A stretch of 64,000 nucleotides of DNA from Prevotella sp. (GCA_021636625.1 JAJWLX010000005.1:1-64000); one strand, 5' to 3'. Positions 51,864 through 61,287 are shown, numbered from the stretch's first letter. Numbers and translations: made by a program. The notes: generated by a model not told the origin, from the letters alone.

Positions 51864-54800
51864 ATGATTAAACAAGAAATTATAGATCGCATCATAAGTG
51901 ATGTACCTATTCAAGATGTGGCCAAGGATGAAGGCATCAACTTCGTCAAGGAGAAAGGCAACAGATCATGGGCAACATGCCCATTCCACAACGAGAATAC
52001 ACCATCATTCTATGTTGATACAGGAATGAACGTTTGGAGATGCTTCGGACAATGCCGCTCTGGTGGTAATGTCATAAGCCTCTACCGCAAGCTGAAGAAT
52101 GGCCTGCCATTCCCAATTGCGTGCAAGGAACTAGCAAAGAAATATCTCAATGAGGATATCGATGACGAGTATAAGCCTAGCCGTGAGGACGAGGAGAGAC
52201 AGAAAGAGCAAGAAGCCTTGCGCATAGCTTTAGACTATGCGCAAAGCTACTTCGTCGAGGAAATGCATAAAGTCAATCCAGGTGCTAACAAGGCTAGGGA
52301 AGTGGTTCGCAAAAGATGGGGAGCCGATGCAATCGATGAATTCGGAATTGGCTATGCTCCAGCTGATGGATTCATCAACTGGGCAATGAAGAAGCAGCTT
52401 GATCTTGATCTGTTAGAACAGGTAGGTTTGATAGGTATGGGCGAACGAGGCAAGTTCGCTATGCTGCGCGATCGATATACTATACCTATCTATGACAAGA
52501 TGAGTAGAGTCATCGGTTTCACAGCTCGAACGCTATCAAACAACTCTGACATCTGCAAGTATCTCAACCTAAAAAACTCTCCTGTTTATCACAAGGATAC
52601 TTCTGTTTTTGGCATCAACTTCGCACAGAAGGAGGCGAGACTGAAGGATAAGTTTTACCTGGTAGAGGGAGCGCCTGATGTAGTCAAGCTGCAGTCGATA
52701 GGCATCCTCAATACTGTAGCATCACTGGGTGGTTCCTGGACTGAGAATCAGCTGAAGCAGCTCTATCGAGTGAGCCGCAAGGTGACTTTCATTCCAGACG
52801 CAGATACACTGAAACCAGGTAATGAATTCCCGGCAGGTACCGCTAACGTCTTCGCCAATGGCCGGGCAGCGCTGCAGGTAGGCTTCACCGTCAATGTGCG
52901 TGAGATTCCGGTTGATTATCCAGCACCCAAAAAAGAGGATCCGGACTCCTGGATAGTCGATAGAGGCCATTTCCAGCAGATGAAGGAAGAGGAATTCATA
53001 TTTTGGTACTGCAGACGTCGCTATTGGCCATCTGTCGAGGATATCGAGTCATACACGACCGAAGATAGATTGCAGGCAATCGCAGACATCTGCGGTCTCC
53101 TGATGCTGATCAAGGATGAAGACCTCAGAAGCAGCTATCTGACAAGTCTCATCTCTAACTACAAGCACTCTCGAGAGTGGAAGGATACCCTTAAGAGAGC
53201 TAAGGAAGCTGAACTGAGCGAGAAGCAGGAGCGTGAGCGCAAGGGAGACATCAAGATGCTCCGTGAATTCGGTTTCACGGAACACGATAATTGTTATTGG
53301 GGTACCAATAAAGAGGGAGATGAAATCCAGTGGTCGAACTTCAAGATGAAACCTCTATTCCACATTCGCGATGATTTCAATCCGGTCAGACTCTTCGAGA
53401 TAAAGAATAACAGTGAGGAACCATCAAGGCTCATCGAGCTAAATATGGATGAGATCACATCCAGCAGCTCACTTCGCAAGCGCCTGTTCGGTATTGGTGA
53501 TTATATCTGGATGGCCAGAGATGAGCAGCTTATCAAGTTACTAGGCTATCTCGGTAGAGTGACCGAGACTGCAGACCCTATCAAGCAGCTAGGCTGGCAG
53601 CGTGAAGGCTTCTATGCCTTCTGCAATGGCGCCATCGAAGATGGAACCTGGCAGCCTATCGATGATATGGGTATCCTCAGATTATCTGCAGGCAAGTTCT
53701 ACCTGCCTGCAATGAGCAAGCTCAATAAGGATAGCCGAGAATTGTACGTGTCAGAAAAAAAGTTCCGTCATGAGAAGCTGGTGGAGCATCCAACTTCACA
53801 AGCTGAATTCTTTGCAAAAGTGGTGCAGGTCTTCGGTGAGAATGCCATGGTAGGTCTATGCTTCTACATAGCCACTCTGTTCAGAGACATTGTCATCAGC
53901 AAGAGCCGTTCCTTCCCTCTCCTAAATGCATTCGGCCCTAAGGGATGCGGTAAGACGGAATTCGCAGCGACTCTGATGAATTTTTTCTATAAATATGAAA
54001 CGAAGTATGAGCCGCTATCCATCACCAATGCATCTATGCCGGCACTCTCCGATTATGTCGGAGGTGTAAGTGATGCCCTGGTGCATATCGATGAGTACAA
54101 GAACTCCATCACCCAGAACAAGGTAGAGTGGCTGAAGGACTTGTGGAATGGTATTGGTCGAACTAAGATGAATATGGATAAGGACAAGAAGCTAGTGCAG
54201 GCGAAGGTTGATTCCGGCATCATCTTAACTGGTCAGGAGATGCCGACCGCAGATATTGCACTCTTCAGTCGCCTTATCTATCTGACATTCGACAAGGGCG
54301 AGCATACTCGTGAAGAGAAGATGAATTTTGAAGAGCTCGAGCGCTATCGACAGATAGGCGCTACGCACATCACCCTGCAGCTGCTTAAGCATCGTGAGCA
54401 ATTCCAAGCTTGCTTCGGCAAAGCCTGGAAGCAGGCTTCAGATGACCTAGAGAAGAGACTGGAGAGCGAGAGCATCCTAGACCGAATTATGACAAACTGG
54501 AAGGTTCCGGTAGCTGCTTACCTGGCAATTCGTGACTACATCGAATTTCCCTTCAGCTATTCTGAACTCATCGAAGTAGTTGTCAAGGGCATCAAGACGC
54601 AGAACTCGATGTGTAATACTACCGACGAGGTGGCTGGCTTCTGGAATATCGTCAATGCTGCAGTGCAGATGGGCGAACTGAAAAAAGACCAGGACTTCAA
54701 GATTAAGACAGTCGGCAGTCTGACAACCAATAAACTGAAAATCGACAACTGGGCGATGCCGAAAAGCATCCTGATGATCCGCAAGGACATCACTATGGCC

Positions 54801-55154
54801 ATATATCGCAAGCTAGGGCGCCAAATGGATGAGAATCTCCTTCCTAAGGAGTCACTACTTCATTATCTGCAGATAGGTGCAGACTTTCTGGGATCGACCA
54901 AGAACCCGGAGCGTTTCATAAAGTTCAACCCAGGCGGAGTTCCGGAGACCGTAGAGAAACTGGATGCCGCAGGAAATATGGTTGGCCGTCAGAAGATATA
55001 TTATAAGGATAGGCCACTCTGCTTCGATTACACAATGGTATCAAGCAGATATGGCATCGACCTCGATACCGAAACCGACAGCGACAGCAAGGATCCTGCA
55101 GCTATGACTGACAAGGAGCTGGCTGAAGCTGGATTGCAATGTTTGCCTCTATAG
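51864..55154 (+). CDS. Phage primase-helicase (CHC2 zinc, Toprim, P-loop ATPase)
   Basis: 1096 residues. The zinc-binding N-terminus has CPFH at 39-42 and C60, C64 (CHC2 type). A Toprim domain follows (FYLVEGAPDVVKLQSIGILN, then VTFIPDAD). The C-terminal ATPase has a Walker A loop FGPKGCGKTEFA near residue 692 and a Walker B-like DALVHIDEY near 737. Priming and DNA unwinding at the phage replication fork are the likely roles. It ends at a terminator, after which a group II intron is inserted. Confidence 0.85.
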   Translation: MIKQEIIDRIISDVPIQDVAKDEGINFVKEKGNRSWATCPFHNENTPSFYVDTGMNVWRCFGQCRSGGNVISLYRKLKNGLPFPIACKELAKKYLNEDIDDEYKPSREDEERQKEQEALRIALDYAQSYFVEEMHKVNPGANKAREVVRKRWGADAIDEFGIGYAPADGFINWAMKKQLDLDLLEQVGLIGMGERGKFAMLRDRYTIPIYDKMSRVIGFTARTLSNNSDICKYLNLKNSPVYHKDTSVFGINFAQKEARLKDKFYLVEGAPDVVKLQSIGILNTVASLGGSWTENQLKQLYRVSRKVTFIPDADTLKPGNEFPAGTANVFANGRAALQVGFTVNVREIPVDYPAPKKEDPDSWIVDRGHFQQMKEEEFIFWYCRRRYWPSVEDIESYTTEDRLQAIADICGLLMLIKDEDLRSSYLTSLISNYKHSREWKDTLKRAKEAELSEKQERERKGDIKMLREFGFTEHDNCYWGTNKEGDEIQWSNFKMKPLFHIRDDFNPVRLFEIKNNSEEPSRLIELNMDEITSSSSLRKRLFGIGDYIWMARDEQLIKLLGYLGRVTETADPIKQLGWQREGFYAFCNGAIEDGTWQPIDDMGILRLSAGKFYLPAMSKLNKDSRELYVSEKKFRHEKLVEHPTSQAEFFAKVVQVFGENAMVGLCFYIATLFRDIVISKSRSFPLLNAFGPKGCGKTEFAATLMNFFYKYETKYEPLSITNASMPALSDYVGGVSDALVHIDEYKNSITQNKVEWLKDLWNGIGRTKMNMDKDKKLVQAKVDSGIILTGQEMPTADIALFSRLIYLTFDKGEHTREEKMNFEELERYRQIGATHITLQLLKHREQFQACFGKAWKQASDDLEKRLESESILDRIMTNWKVPVAAYLAIRDYIEFPFSYSELIEVVVKGIKTQNSMCNTTDEVAGFWNIVNAAVQMGELKKDQDFKIKTVGSLTTNKLKIDNWAMPKSILMIRKDITMAIYRKLGRQMDENLLPKESLLHYLQIGADFLGSTKNPERFIKFNPGGVPETVEKLDAAGNMVGRQKIYYKDRPLCFDYTMVSSRYGIDLDTETDSDSKDPAAMTDKELAEAGLQCLPL

Positions 55155-55183
55155 TTATATATTTTTTGTTTAATTGATCTGAA

Positions 55184-55218
55184 CCCTGGTAGGTGAAAAC
55201 CTGCCAGGGCTTTTTGTT
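55184..55218 (+). terminator. Terminator after the primase gene
   Basis: Stem CCCTGGTAGGT (55184-55194) with ACCTGCCAGGG (55199-55209), loop GAAA, followed by a T-run. The group II intron begins about 10 bases further on. Confidence 0.8.
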
Positions 55219-55228
55219 TGACTAGCAT

Positions 55229-57145
55229 GTGTGTTGTCTAATGGGTGCAAGTCCCTAACGAGCCCTAGTAGTGGGAATCGTCTAGCCAGAGAGACAAGGG
55301 TGTCCGTGGTGACGCGGAATCTGAAAGAAGTCAGCGGCAAATATCTGACCCAACGCACAGAAACTTGATATAAGGCTGCTTGCAGGGATAAGGCTGCAAA
55401 AAGAGTCAAAGTCCAATAACTACTCGGAACTACAAGTAGTAAATCAAGTGGGTATAAGATGGAAAGACAACATGCTTAACTAGTGAGGTCTCACGGACAT
55501 GTCGATTAGTTACTTATACGAAAGTCATGGAGTAAAGCTTGCCGTGAGAAGTCAGCAGACGCCATAGTAGTGGGGTATTCGATAACGCTCCACGAAGGGC
55601 AGAACCTATAAATTAAACGATAGTAATTGAAACATACCTTATGAAGGAAAGAATGCAGAAAACATTGGCTGAAGTCAAGGGCTGCCCACAGAAAGATAGG
55701 ACGGAATCCGAAGGATATGTGGGAGCGCAGACCTTCATGTGGATATGTGAAGACAACATCGTGGAAGTACCATTCGACAAGGAACACCTGTTGGAGCGCA
55801 TCCTCAGTCCCGAAAATCTGCTCAACGCCTACAAGGCAGTTCAGCGTAATAAGGGCTGTGGCGGTATCGACAAGATGTCATGTGAGCAAATGCTCCCATG
55901 GCTCTTGGCTAACAAGGACGCTCTGATACGTTCCTTGCTGGACGGTTCATACCGTCCGAACCCAGTAAAAAGGGTAGAGATACCCAAGGATAATGGCAAG
56001 ATGCGCCTATTGGGCATCCCCACGGTAATCGACCGTATGGTGCAACAAGCCATCAACCAAACCTTGACTCCCATCTATGAACGCCAATTCTCCTCGAGAA
56101 GCTTCGGCTTCCGTCCGAGAAGAGGATGCCATGATGCCCTGCGAGGAGCACAGAAAATAATCGACGCCGGCTACGTGTATGTAGTTGACCTTGATTTGGA
56201 ACGCTTCTTCGACACGGTGTGCCATAGCAAGCTCATAGAAATCCTCAGCCGCACGATAAAGGACGGCAGGGTGGTGAGTCTAATACACAAATATCTTCGA
56301 AGTGGTGTTATGAACAAAGGTGTCTTTGAGATGAGCGAGGAGGGCACGCCGCAAGGTGGTCCGCTGAGTCCGTTGTTGAGCAACATCATGCTCAACGAGT
56401 TAGACAAGGAACTCGAACACCGAGGGCTCCCATTTGTGCGCTACGCTGATGATTCGATGATATTTTGCAAGTCCAAGCGTGCAGCCATGCGTGTAAAGGA
56501 GTCCATAACCCGATACATTGAAGGTGAACTATACCTGAAAGTGAATAAGGAAAAGACTGTCGTGTCATACGTAAGCGGTGTGAAATACCTAGGCTACTCC
56601 TTTTATGTAAGTCAGGGCAAATGCCAACTTGCGGTACACCCAAAAGCCAAAGCCAAGATGAAAGCCAAGCTCAAGGAGTTGACTTCCCGAAGCAATGGAT
56701 GGGGATATGCCAAGAGAAAGCAGAAGCTTACAGAGTACATAAGAGGTTGGGTAGGCTACTACCACCTAGCCAATATGAAACGACTCCTTATGGATACTGA
56801 CAGTTGGTTACGGCGACGGATACGCATGTGTATATGGAAGGCCTGGAAACTCCCGAAGACACGGATTAGAAATCTAATCCGATGTGGTATCAACAAGCAT
56901 GATGCCAGAAGATTGGGATATGTCAAAGGATATTGGAGGGTTAGTAGCTCTATAATAATGCAGAGGGCAGCCTCCTCACAGAAATTGCAGAACGCAGGTT
57001 ATCCAACGCTGATGGGTTCATATCTCGAATGGTACCCAAAATAGGAACCGCCGTATGCGGAACCGCACGTACGGTGGTGTGAGAGGTCGGTAAACACGAA
57101 AATAGGAGATAAACACCTATGATTAGTGTTTACCTCCTACTCGAT
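55229..57145 (+). mobile_element. Group II intron with reverse transcriptase
   Basis: The 5' end is placed at GTGTGTTGTC (55229), matching the GUGYG-type start, but a shift of two bases is possible. The 486-base stretch 55155-55640 holds the terminator and then the folded 5' RNA domains, with no gene of its own. Domain V is at about 57047-57078 (ACCGCCGTA pairing TACGGTGGT, with a GCGG/CCGC upper stem). A domain VI-like stem is formed by GGTAAACAC (57089-57097) with GTGTTTACC (57126-57134). The 3' end near 57145 (TCGAT) is an estimate. Insertion just behind a terminator resembles group IIC preference. The intron is on the same strand as the phage genes. Confidence 0.8.
55641..57044 (+). CDS. 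ltrA: Group II intron reverse transcriptase/maturase
   Basis: 467 residues. Reverse-transcriptase blocks are clear: KMRLLGIPTVIDRMVQQAIN, then SSRSFGFRPRRGCHDALRGA, VVDLDLERFFDTV, GTPQGGPLSPLLSNIML, and the catalytic VRYADDSMIF. The maturase part follows with GWGYAKRKQKLTEYIRGWVG. The end (QNAGYPTLMGSYLEWYPK) has no HNH endonuclease zinc motif, so the intron would use an endonuclease-independent path. The protein splices the intron RNA and helps it move. Confidence 0.93.
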   Translation: MKERMQKTLAEVKGCPQKDRTESEGYVGAQTFMWICEDNIVEVPFDKEHLLERILSPENLLNAYKAVQRNKGCGGIDKMSCEQMLPWLLANKDALIRSLLDGSYRPNPVKRVEIPKDNGKMRLLGIPTVIDRMVQQAINQTLTPIYERQFSSRSFGFRPRRGCHDALRGAQKIIDAGYVYVVDLDLERFFDTVCHSKLIEILSRTIKDGRVVSLIHKYLRSGVMNKGVFEMSEEGTPQGGPLSPLLSNIMLNELDKELEHRGLPFVRYADDSMIFCKSKRAAMRVKESITRYIEGELYLKVNKEKTVVSYVSGVKYLGYSFYVSQGKCQLAVHPKAKAKMKAKLKELTSRSNGWGYAKRKQKLTEYIRGWVGYYHLANMKRLLMDTDSWLRRRIRMCIWKAWKLPKTRIRNLIRCGINKHDARRLGYVKGYWRVSSSIIMQRAASSQKLQNAGYPTLMGSYLEWYPK

Positions 57146-57210
57146 TGTTGACAATATGTATATATGTCGCAGAAAAAAGTTAGAGAGTTGCGCACGACCC
57201 TTTTTTGCTT

Positions 57211-57422
57211 GTGGCAATTGTGGCAATTCGGGCAATACTGATAATCAGCGTATTAAGAATGAAATCGGTTGTGGCAATTTTGTGGCAATTTGTGGCAACG
57301 GAGGGGAGAGTGTGGCAAAGGTTGTGGCAATTGTGGCAATATTTATATATAATGTGTCAATAAGAAAACTAATATAATATTAATAATCAAGTAATTAGCT
57401 TTTTTGCCACAATTGCCACAAC
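57211..57422. repeat. Iteron-like array of GTGGCAA(TT) repeats
   Basis: Eight direct copies of GTGGCAA start at 57211, 57220, 57271, 57282, 57292, 57312, 57324 and 57333, most continuing as ATT. A degenerate copy lies near 57230. Two inverted copies (TTGCCAC) start at 57404 and 57413. The 19-base segment 57321-57339 is the perfect reverse complement of 57404-57422. Short frames through the array give only repetitive residues, so it is not coding. The place between the primase and the structural genes suggests a replication origin or partition site. Otherwise the gap 57146-57552 shows only the next promoter. Confidence 0.75.
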
Positions 57423-57523
57423 TTAATTTGCCAAAAATGGGTTCATCGAAAATAAAAACAAAAAATAACCGCAAATTAGGGTATTTCCCCCTTAAAACTT
57501 AGGGTAGTCTCAATTCTTTTTTG

Positions 57524-57531
57524 TAACTTTG
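57524..57531 (+). promoter_or_regulatory. -7 element before the 57553 gene
   Basis: TAACTTTG fits TAnnTTTG, 22 bases before the ATG at 57553. Confidence 0.6.
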
Positions 57532-57552
57532 CGAAGTTTTAAAATAAAAAAT

Positions 57553-58038
57553 ATGAATAAGTTTCTAGTCTATCTCCATGTTGAGCCATACATGAAGCAG
57601 TGGCTCATCCATTCCTTCGGCAATCCTGTCGAATTCCCTGCTAGCAGCAACGAGAATGCTGTTATCAGAAGATTCACAGAGAAACAGCCTGCAAACCTAA
57701 AGCCAGAACTGCCATCAGCAGACGAGATCGCAATCTGCATACCTGCCTGCAAATACAAGAATCCGGCTACATACAATTATCTCTCTCATCAAGCCAAGAA
57801 GGCATTGGCCGAGAGCATCAGCGACCTGTTCCGCATCAATATGTGGAATGACCTAGGAGACCTATCAGATACGTCCTGCAAAAAGATGTCCGCATTCCGT
57901 TCCTGGTGCTCCATGCACGGAATAGATGTCGAATACGCTGAGACCGTCCGCATGAAATGGTACCGCATGCGCAAGTCATACCAGAACAGAGGTGTGAACC
58001 TCTTTAATCATAAAAGATGCAGAAATAACGATTTTTAA
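57553..58038 (+). CDS. Prophage protein of unknown function, 161 residues
   Basis: Begins MNKFLVYLHVEPYMKQWLIH. The ATG at 57553 follows the promoter better than the upstream in-frame start at 57529, which overlaps the -7 element. Features: HVEPYMKQWLIHSFGNPVEF, LSHQAKKALAESISDLFRIN, and a basic C-terminus (MRKSYQNRGVNLFNHKRCRN) that could bind DNA. Family not recognised. It lies next to the iteron array, so a role in replication is possible but unproven. Confidence 0.65.
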   Translation: MNKFLVYLHVEPYMKQWLIHSFGNPVEFPASSNENAVIRRFTEKQPANLKPELPSADEIAICIPACKYKNPATYNYLSHQAKKALAESISDLFRINMWNDLGDLSDTSCKKMSAFRSWCSMHGIDVEYAETVRMKWYRMRKSYQNRGVNLFNHKRCRNNDF

Positions 58039-58125
58039 CGCAAAATTCGCATATACCATATACCCCGTTTTTGAACAGGTGCGAACAGATGCGAAATATT
58101 AGTTTTCCACATTATTATATATAGT

Positions 58126-58536
58126 ATGAAGAGATTGAGTTTTATCACTAAGGTGCAGCGAGTACCAGTGAGTGAGCTTCCGTTCGAGACGCTTACCTGC
58201 AACAAGACTTTTTCCATTCCTGGTTCTGACAAGTGGCCGAAGGTTAAGTGTCAGCGACCGGCAAAGCTAGAAATAACAGACAAATTAGAGGATGGAGTCA
58301 GATTATATACCCATAAGCTGACTCTTCGCCTTCCTGATGATGACCTGGATACGAGTGTTCCATACGCTTACCTGGTGACGGATCTGGAATCTAATAAGTA
58401 TCTCATAGGTGTAGGAGATAGACCTTATCCTATAATCAATATGTCAGATATACATCCGGATTCACTAGGCTCTTCTACCTTCATTGAGGCGACAATTCAG
58501 TGGACATACACACGCAAGGCGCCTAAAATTGCCTGA
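58126..58536 (+). CDS. Prophage protein of unknown function, 136 residues
   Basis: Begins MKRLSFITKVQRVPVSELPF. Beta-rich sequence (VRLYTHKLTLRLPDDDL, PYAYLVTDLESNKYLIGVGD). No family recognised. The length and beta character would fit a small structural or accessory protein. It ends 58 bases before the prohead protease gene and its operator-like palindrome. Confidence 0.6.
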   Translation: MKRLSFITKVQRVPVSELPFETLTCNKTFSIPGSDKWPKVKCQRPAKLEITDKLEDGVRLYTHKLTLRLPDDDLDTSVPYAYLVTDLESNKYLIGVGDRPYPIINMSDIHPDSLGSSTFIEATIQWTYTRKAPKIA

Positions 58537-58552
58537 TTGTCGTATTTTATTT

Positions 58553-58576
58553 TTGGCAATTGCCAACTTACCTTTG
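58553..58576 (+). promoter_or_regulatory. Promoter and palindromic operator for the head genes
   Basis: The perfect palindrome TTGGCAATTGCCAA (58553-58566) lies directly before a TACCTTTG -7 element (58569-58576), 19 bases before the protease ATG. The palindrome contains the TGGCAATT word of the iteron array, suggesting the same protein may bind both. Confidence 0.55.
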
Positions 58577-58594
58577 CACAAAAAAGGTAAGCAA

Positions 58595-59665
58595 ATGAAA
58601 TACGGAATGATGATTTGCGGTACCATCGGAGCCGGCTACGACTGGTGGTCAGGAACCTACGGTACACGTTCCAAGGACGTCAAGGCATACCTTGACGCCC
58701 ATCAGGATGAAGAGGTGCATATCGCAGTCTCGTCACCTGGTGGATTTGTTGATGAGGGTCTGACTATGTATCAGCTCATCAAGGATCATGGCAAGGTCAA
58801 TGTCCATATCTTGGGTATGACAGCCTCTATTGCTACGGTACTCTGTATGGGAGCCAAACATGTGGATATGTCGGTGGGCAGCACAATGCTCATACACAAT
58901 GCCTCCACTGGAGTCACCGTGTGGGAGTCTGCTAACAAGGCCAAGCTTGATGAACTCATCAGAGATTGGCAGAAGCAGCGTGATGACCTCGATACAATCG
59001 ACAAGGTCATCGCATCTGTCTATGCCAAGAAGTCGGGCAAGTCAAGCGATGATATCCTCGCTCAGATGGAAAAAGCGAACTGGCTCAGTCCAGAGCAGGC
59101 GCTTGAAATGGGTCTGATTGATGAGATCAAAGACCTGGATGAGGAGGATAAGATGCGGCAGACCAATCTTGCCAAGAGATTCAATAATTCAGTATGCTCA
59201 ACACTCGGTCTTCCTCCACTACCTCACGTGACCGCAGCTGATGAGCCTAGCAAGACATTCCTCGAGAAAGCTTACAACTCTCTCAAGGATATGTTTAAAA
59301 ACAATTCTCAAATAATTAAAATGAAGAAGAAATTCCTCAACCTTCAGACCATCCTTGACCGCAAGGATGATTTTGAGGTAACCGATGAGAAGATTACTCT
59401 CACCGATGCAGAGATGCAGAAAATCGAGGATAGCCTTGTTCAGAAGCAGAAAGACTTCGAGGAGAAGTCAACTGCTCTCGACGCAGCTGAGAAGAAGGTC
59501 AAGGACCTGGAGGCTCAGATGGCCGAGAAAGACAAGGCTATCGAAGACAAGACTAAGGAGATCGAGGACTTGAAGGGCGCACCTGGTGATGACACCGTTG
59601 ATGCACCTTCAACAGCACCTCAGGCTTCTCCTCGCGATTGCTATAACGCTTTATGTAATATTTAA
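58595..59665 (+). CDS. ClpP-type prohead protease with coiled-coil tail
   Basis: 356 residues from the ATG at 58595 (MKYGMMICGTIGAGYDWWSG). The first about 190 residues are a ClpP-like serine protease: HIAVSSPGGFVDEGL, then LGMTASIATVL with the likely Ser near 78, and STMLIHNASTGV with the likely His near 100. From about 230 on it is a coiled coil (KDFEEKSTALDAAEKKVKDL) rich in Glu and Lys, like an internal scaffold. Such protease-scaffold fusions cut the capsid assembly and themselves. The stop overlaps the capsid ATG by one base. Confidence 0.85.
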   Translation: MKYGMMICGTIGAGYDWWSGTYGTRSKDVKAYLDAHQDEEVHIAVSSPGGFVDEGLTMYQLIKDHGKVNVHILGMTASIATVLCMGAKHVDMSVGSTMLIHNASTGVTVWESANKAKLDELIRDWQKQRDDLDTIDKVIASVYAKKSGKSSDDILAQMEKANWLSPEQALEMGLIDEIKDLDEEDKMRQTNLAKRFNNSVCSTLGLPPLPHVTAADEPSKTFLEKAYNSLKDMFKNNSQIIKMKKKFLNLQTILDRKDDFEVTDEKITLTDAEMQKIEDSLVQKQKDFEEKSTALDAAEKKVKDLEAQMAEKDKAIEDKTKEIEDLKGAPGDDTVDAPSTAPQASPRDCYNALCNI

Positions 59666-60636
59666 TGAGTGATCCTAAAGATATTGAGATTACACCTGAT
59701 GAGCTGAAAAAGAGTTTCATCACGTACCGCAAGGATATTCTTCAGATGCCAATTCTGGCGCTCGAAGAAGTTACAAAATATATGCAGCTGCGCCAAGGCG
59801 TTCGCTATGCTGAGGAGGTGGGAGAGCTCGCTGGAGCATTCGAGATTGGTCCATTCTCTTACACCCGCATCGACGATGAGCAGGTGAAGATTGTGGGTCG
59901 CAAGCTCGAGACCTTCCTGGGTTCCGGAGTCAAGGAGTTCAATCCTATCTCTGTAGTACAGAGCATCTATGGTTCTGCTGTTGTCCAGGGTGATGCGCTT
60001 AAGAACACTCCTATCACCAAGTTGGTAGCGATGTACCTGTTCAAGCTTCTTGGCGAAGCTTTCCGCAACAGTATCTTCACCGCGAAGCGCAATGACGCTG
60101 GTAAGACTACCGCAGAATTGTATAATGGCTTCAAGACCATCGCTGATAAAGAGGTTATTGCGGGTAATTTGGCTACAGCAAAGGGCAACCTCTTCAAAAC
60201 CACAGCCATGACAGCTGAGAATGCGGTTGATGTGACTGAGGAGTTCATCGATGCAGCAGATGAGAAGCTGAGAGGTGAGGACACCATTCTCTTCTGTAAC
60301 AAGAAGAGTAAGACTCTGTACGAGAGAGCATACCGTAATACTTACGGTCATCTCAACTACAACAAGGAGTTCAACAAGACTTACATCGATGGTGACCAGA
60401 AGTGCGAGATTGTAGGTCTCTCTTGCGTTCCTGAAGGCTTCAAGCTCATCACACCAAAGAAGAATATGCTCGTCGGCATCGCTACTGCTGGTGAGAAGTG
60501 CAACTTCGATATTGAGAAGAGTCTTCGTTCACACTTCCTCCTCGATTTTGTCGCTACTATGTTCTTTGGCTGTCAGTTCGAATCGATTTCGAAGGAGCGA
60601 ATCCTGGTTGGTTATGACACTCTCCCTACAGAATAG
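59665..60636 (+). CDS. Putative major capsid protein
   Basis: 323 residues directly after the prohead protease, the usual place of an HK97-fold capsid gene. The sequence (FEIGPFSYTRIDDEQVKIVG, VQSIYGSAVVQGDALKNTP, EFIDAADEKLRGEDTILFCN) contains a middle region like the capsid domain, with LVGIATAGEKCNFDIEKS near the end. The match is by position and general character, not by a recognised motif. Alternative: another abundant head protein. Confidence 0.72.
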   Translation: MSDPKDIEITPDELKKSFITYRKDILQMPILALEEVTKYMQLRQGVRYAEEVGELAGAFEIGPFSYTRIDDEQVKIVGRKLETFLGSGVKEFNPISVVQSIYGSAVVQGDALKNTPITKLVAMYLFKLLGEAFRNSIFTAKRNDAGKTTAELYNGFKTIADKEVIAGNLATAKGNLFKTTAMTAENAVDVTEEFIDAADEKLRGEDTILFCNKKSKTLYERAYRNTYGHLNYNKEFNKTYIDGDQKCEIVGLSCVPEGFKLITPKKNMLVGIATAGEKCNFDIEKSLRSHFLLDFVATMFFGCQFESISKERILVGYDTLPTE

Positions 60637-60675
60637 GGAGAGCGTCTGATAGTTTAACGATTATACATTATATAT

Positions 60676-61287
60676 ATGGCACAGAAAAAATCATGTACTG
60701 ATGGTGTCAACCTCTACGAGGATGTGTTGAAGTGCCCTGGTCAGAAGCGACTGCCTGGTACTCGTGCATACGGATGGTTCATCCCTCGCAGATGGATCAC
60801 AAAGCTGGCAGAGCCACAGAAGGAGGCTGCTACAACCCTTAAGGACTACCTTATTATCAAGGAGTCTCATACCTTGCAGGCAGATAAGAAGTGGATCAGA
60901 CTGGAGTTCATTCCAGACAAGTCTTCAATGGCTCCTGAAGCTCAAGGCGAAGAGGGCAGCAAGACCATGAACAACAAGGCGACTCTTGTTCTTCCTGGTA
61001 CCGAGGAGGAGCAGCAGGCTACTGCTTCCATGCTCCTCAACGAAGACGGCATCTTCCTCGTTCCTCAGCGCAACGGCAAGGTTCGCCAGTTCGGTGACGA
61101 TGCCTTCACTGTCTCCGTCACTCCTTCTGCAACTACAGGTGCTTCTGTCACCGATGAGTCTAACACTACGTTGGAGATCTCTGTTCCGTGCGAAACCATG
61201 CCTCCATTCTATTATGGTGACATCGTTACCGCTGATGGTACATATAGCGGTGAGACCTGCAAGCTGAAAGCGGCAGGTGACGTGTAA
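60676..61287 (+). CDS. Putative virion structural protein, 203 residues
   Basis: Begins MAQKKSCTDGVNLYEDVLKC. The sequence is beta-rich in the second half (ATLVLPGTEEEQQATASMLL, TVSVTPSATTGASVTDESNT), suggesting an Ig-like or decoration domain. Position after the capsid gene fits a head decoration or tail tube protein. Not further identifiable. Confidence 0.6.
   Translation: MAQKKSCTDGVNLYEDVLKCPGQKRLPGTRAYGWFIPRRWITKLAEPQKEAATTLKDYLIIKESHTLQADKKWIRLEFIPDKSSMAPEAQGEEGSKTMNNKATLVLPGTEEEQQATASMLLNEDGIFLVPQRNGKVRQFGDDAFTVSVTPSATTGASVTDESNTTLEISVPCETMPPFYYGDIVTADGTYSGETCKLKAAGDV

Noticed and set aside
57126..57377. An 83-codon open frame across the iteron array
   Set aside because: Its residues (repeated CGN and VAIVAI words) come from the DNA repeats, and no family resemblance is seen.
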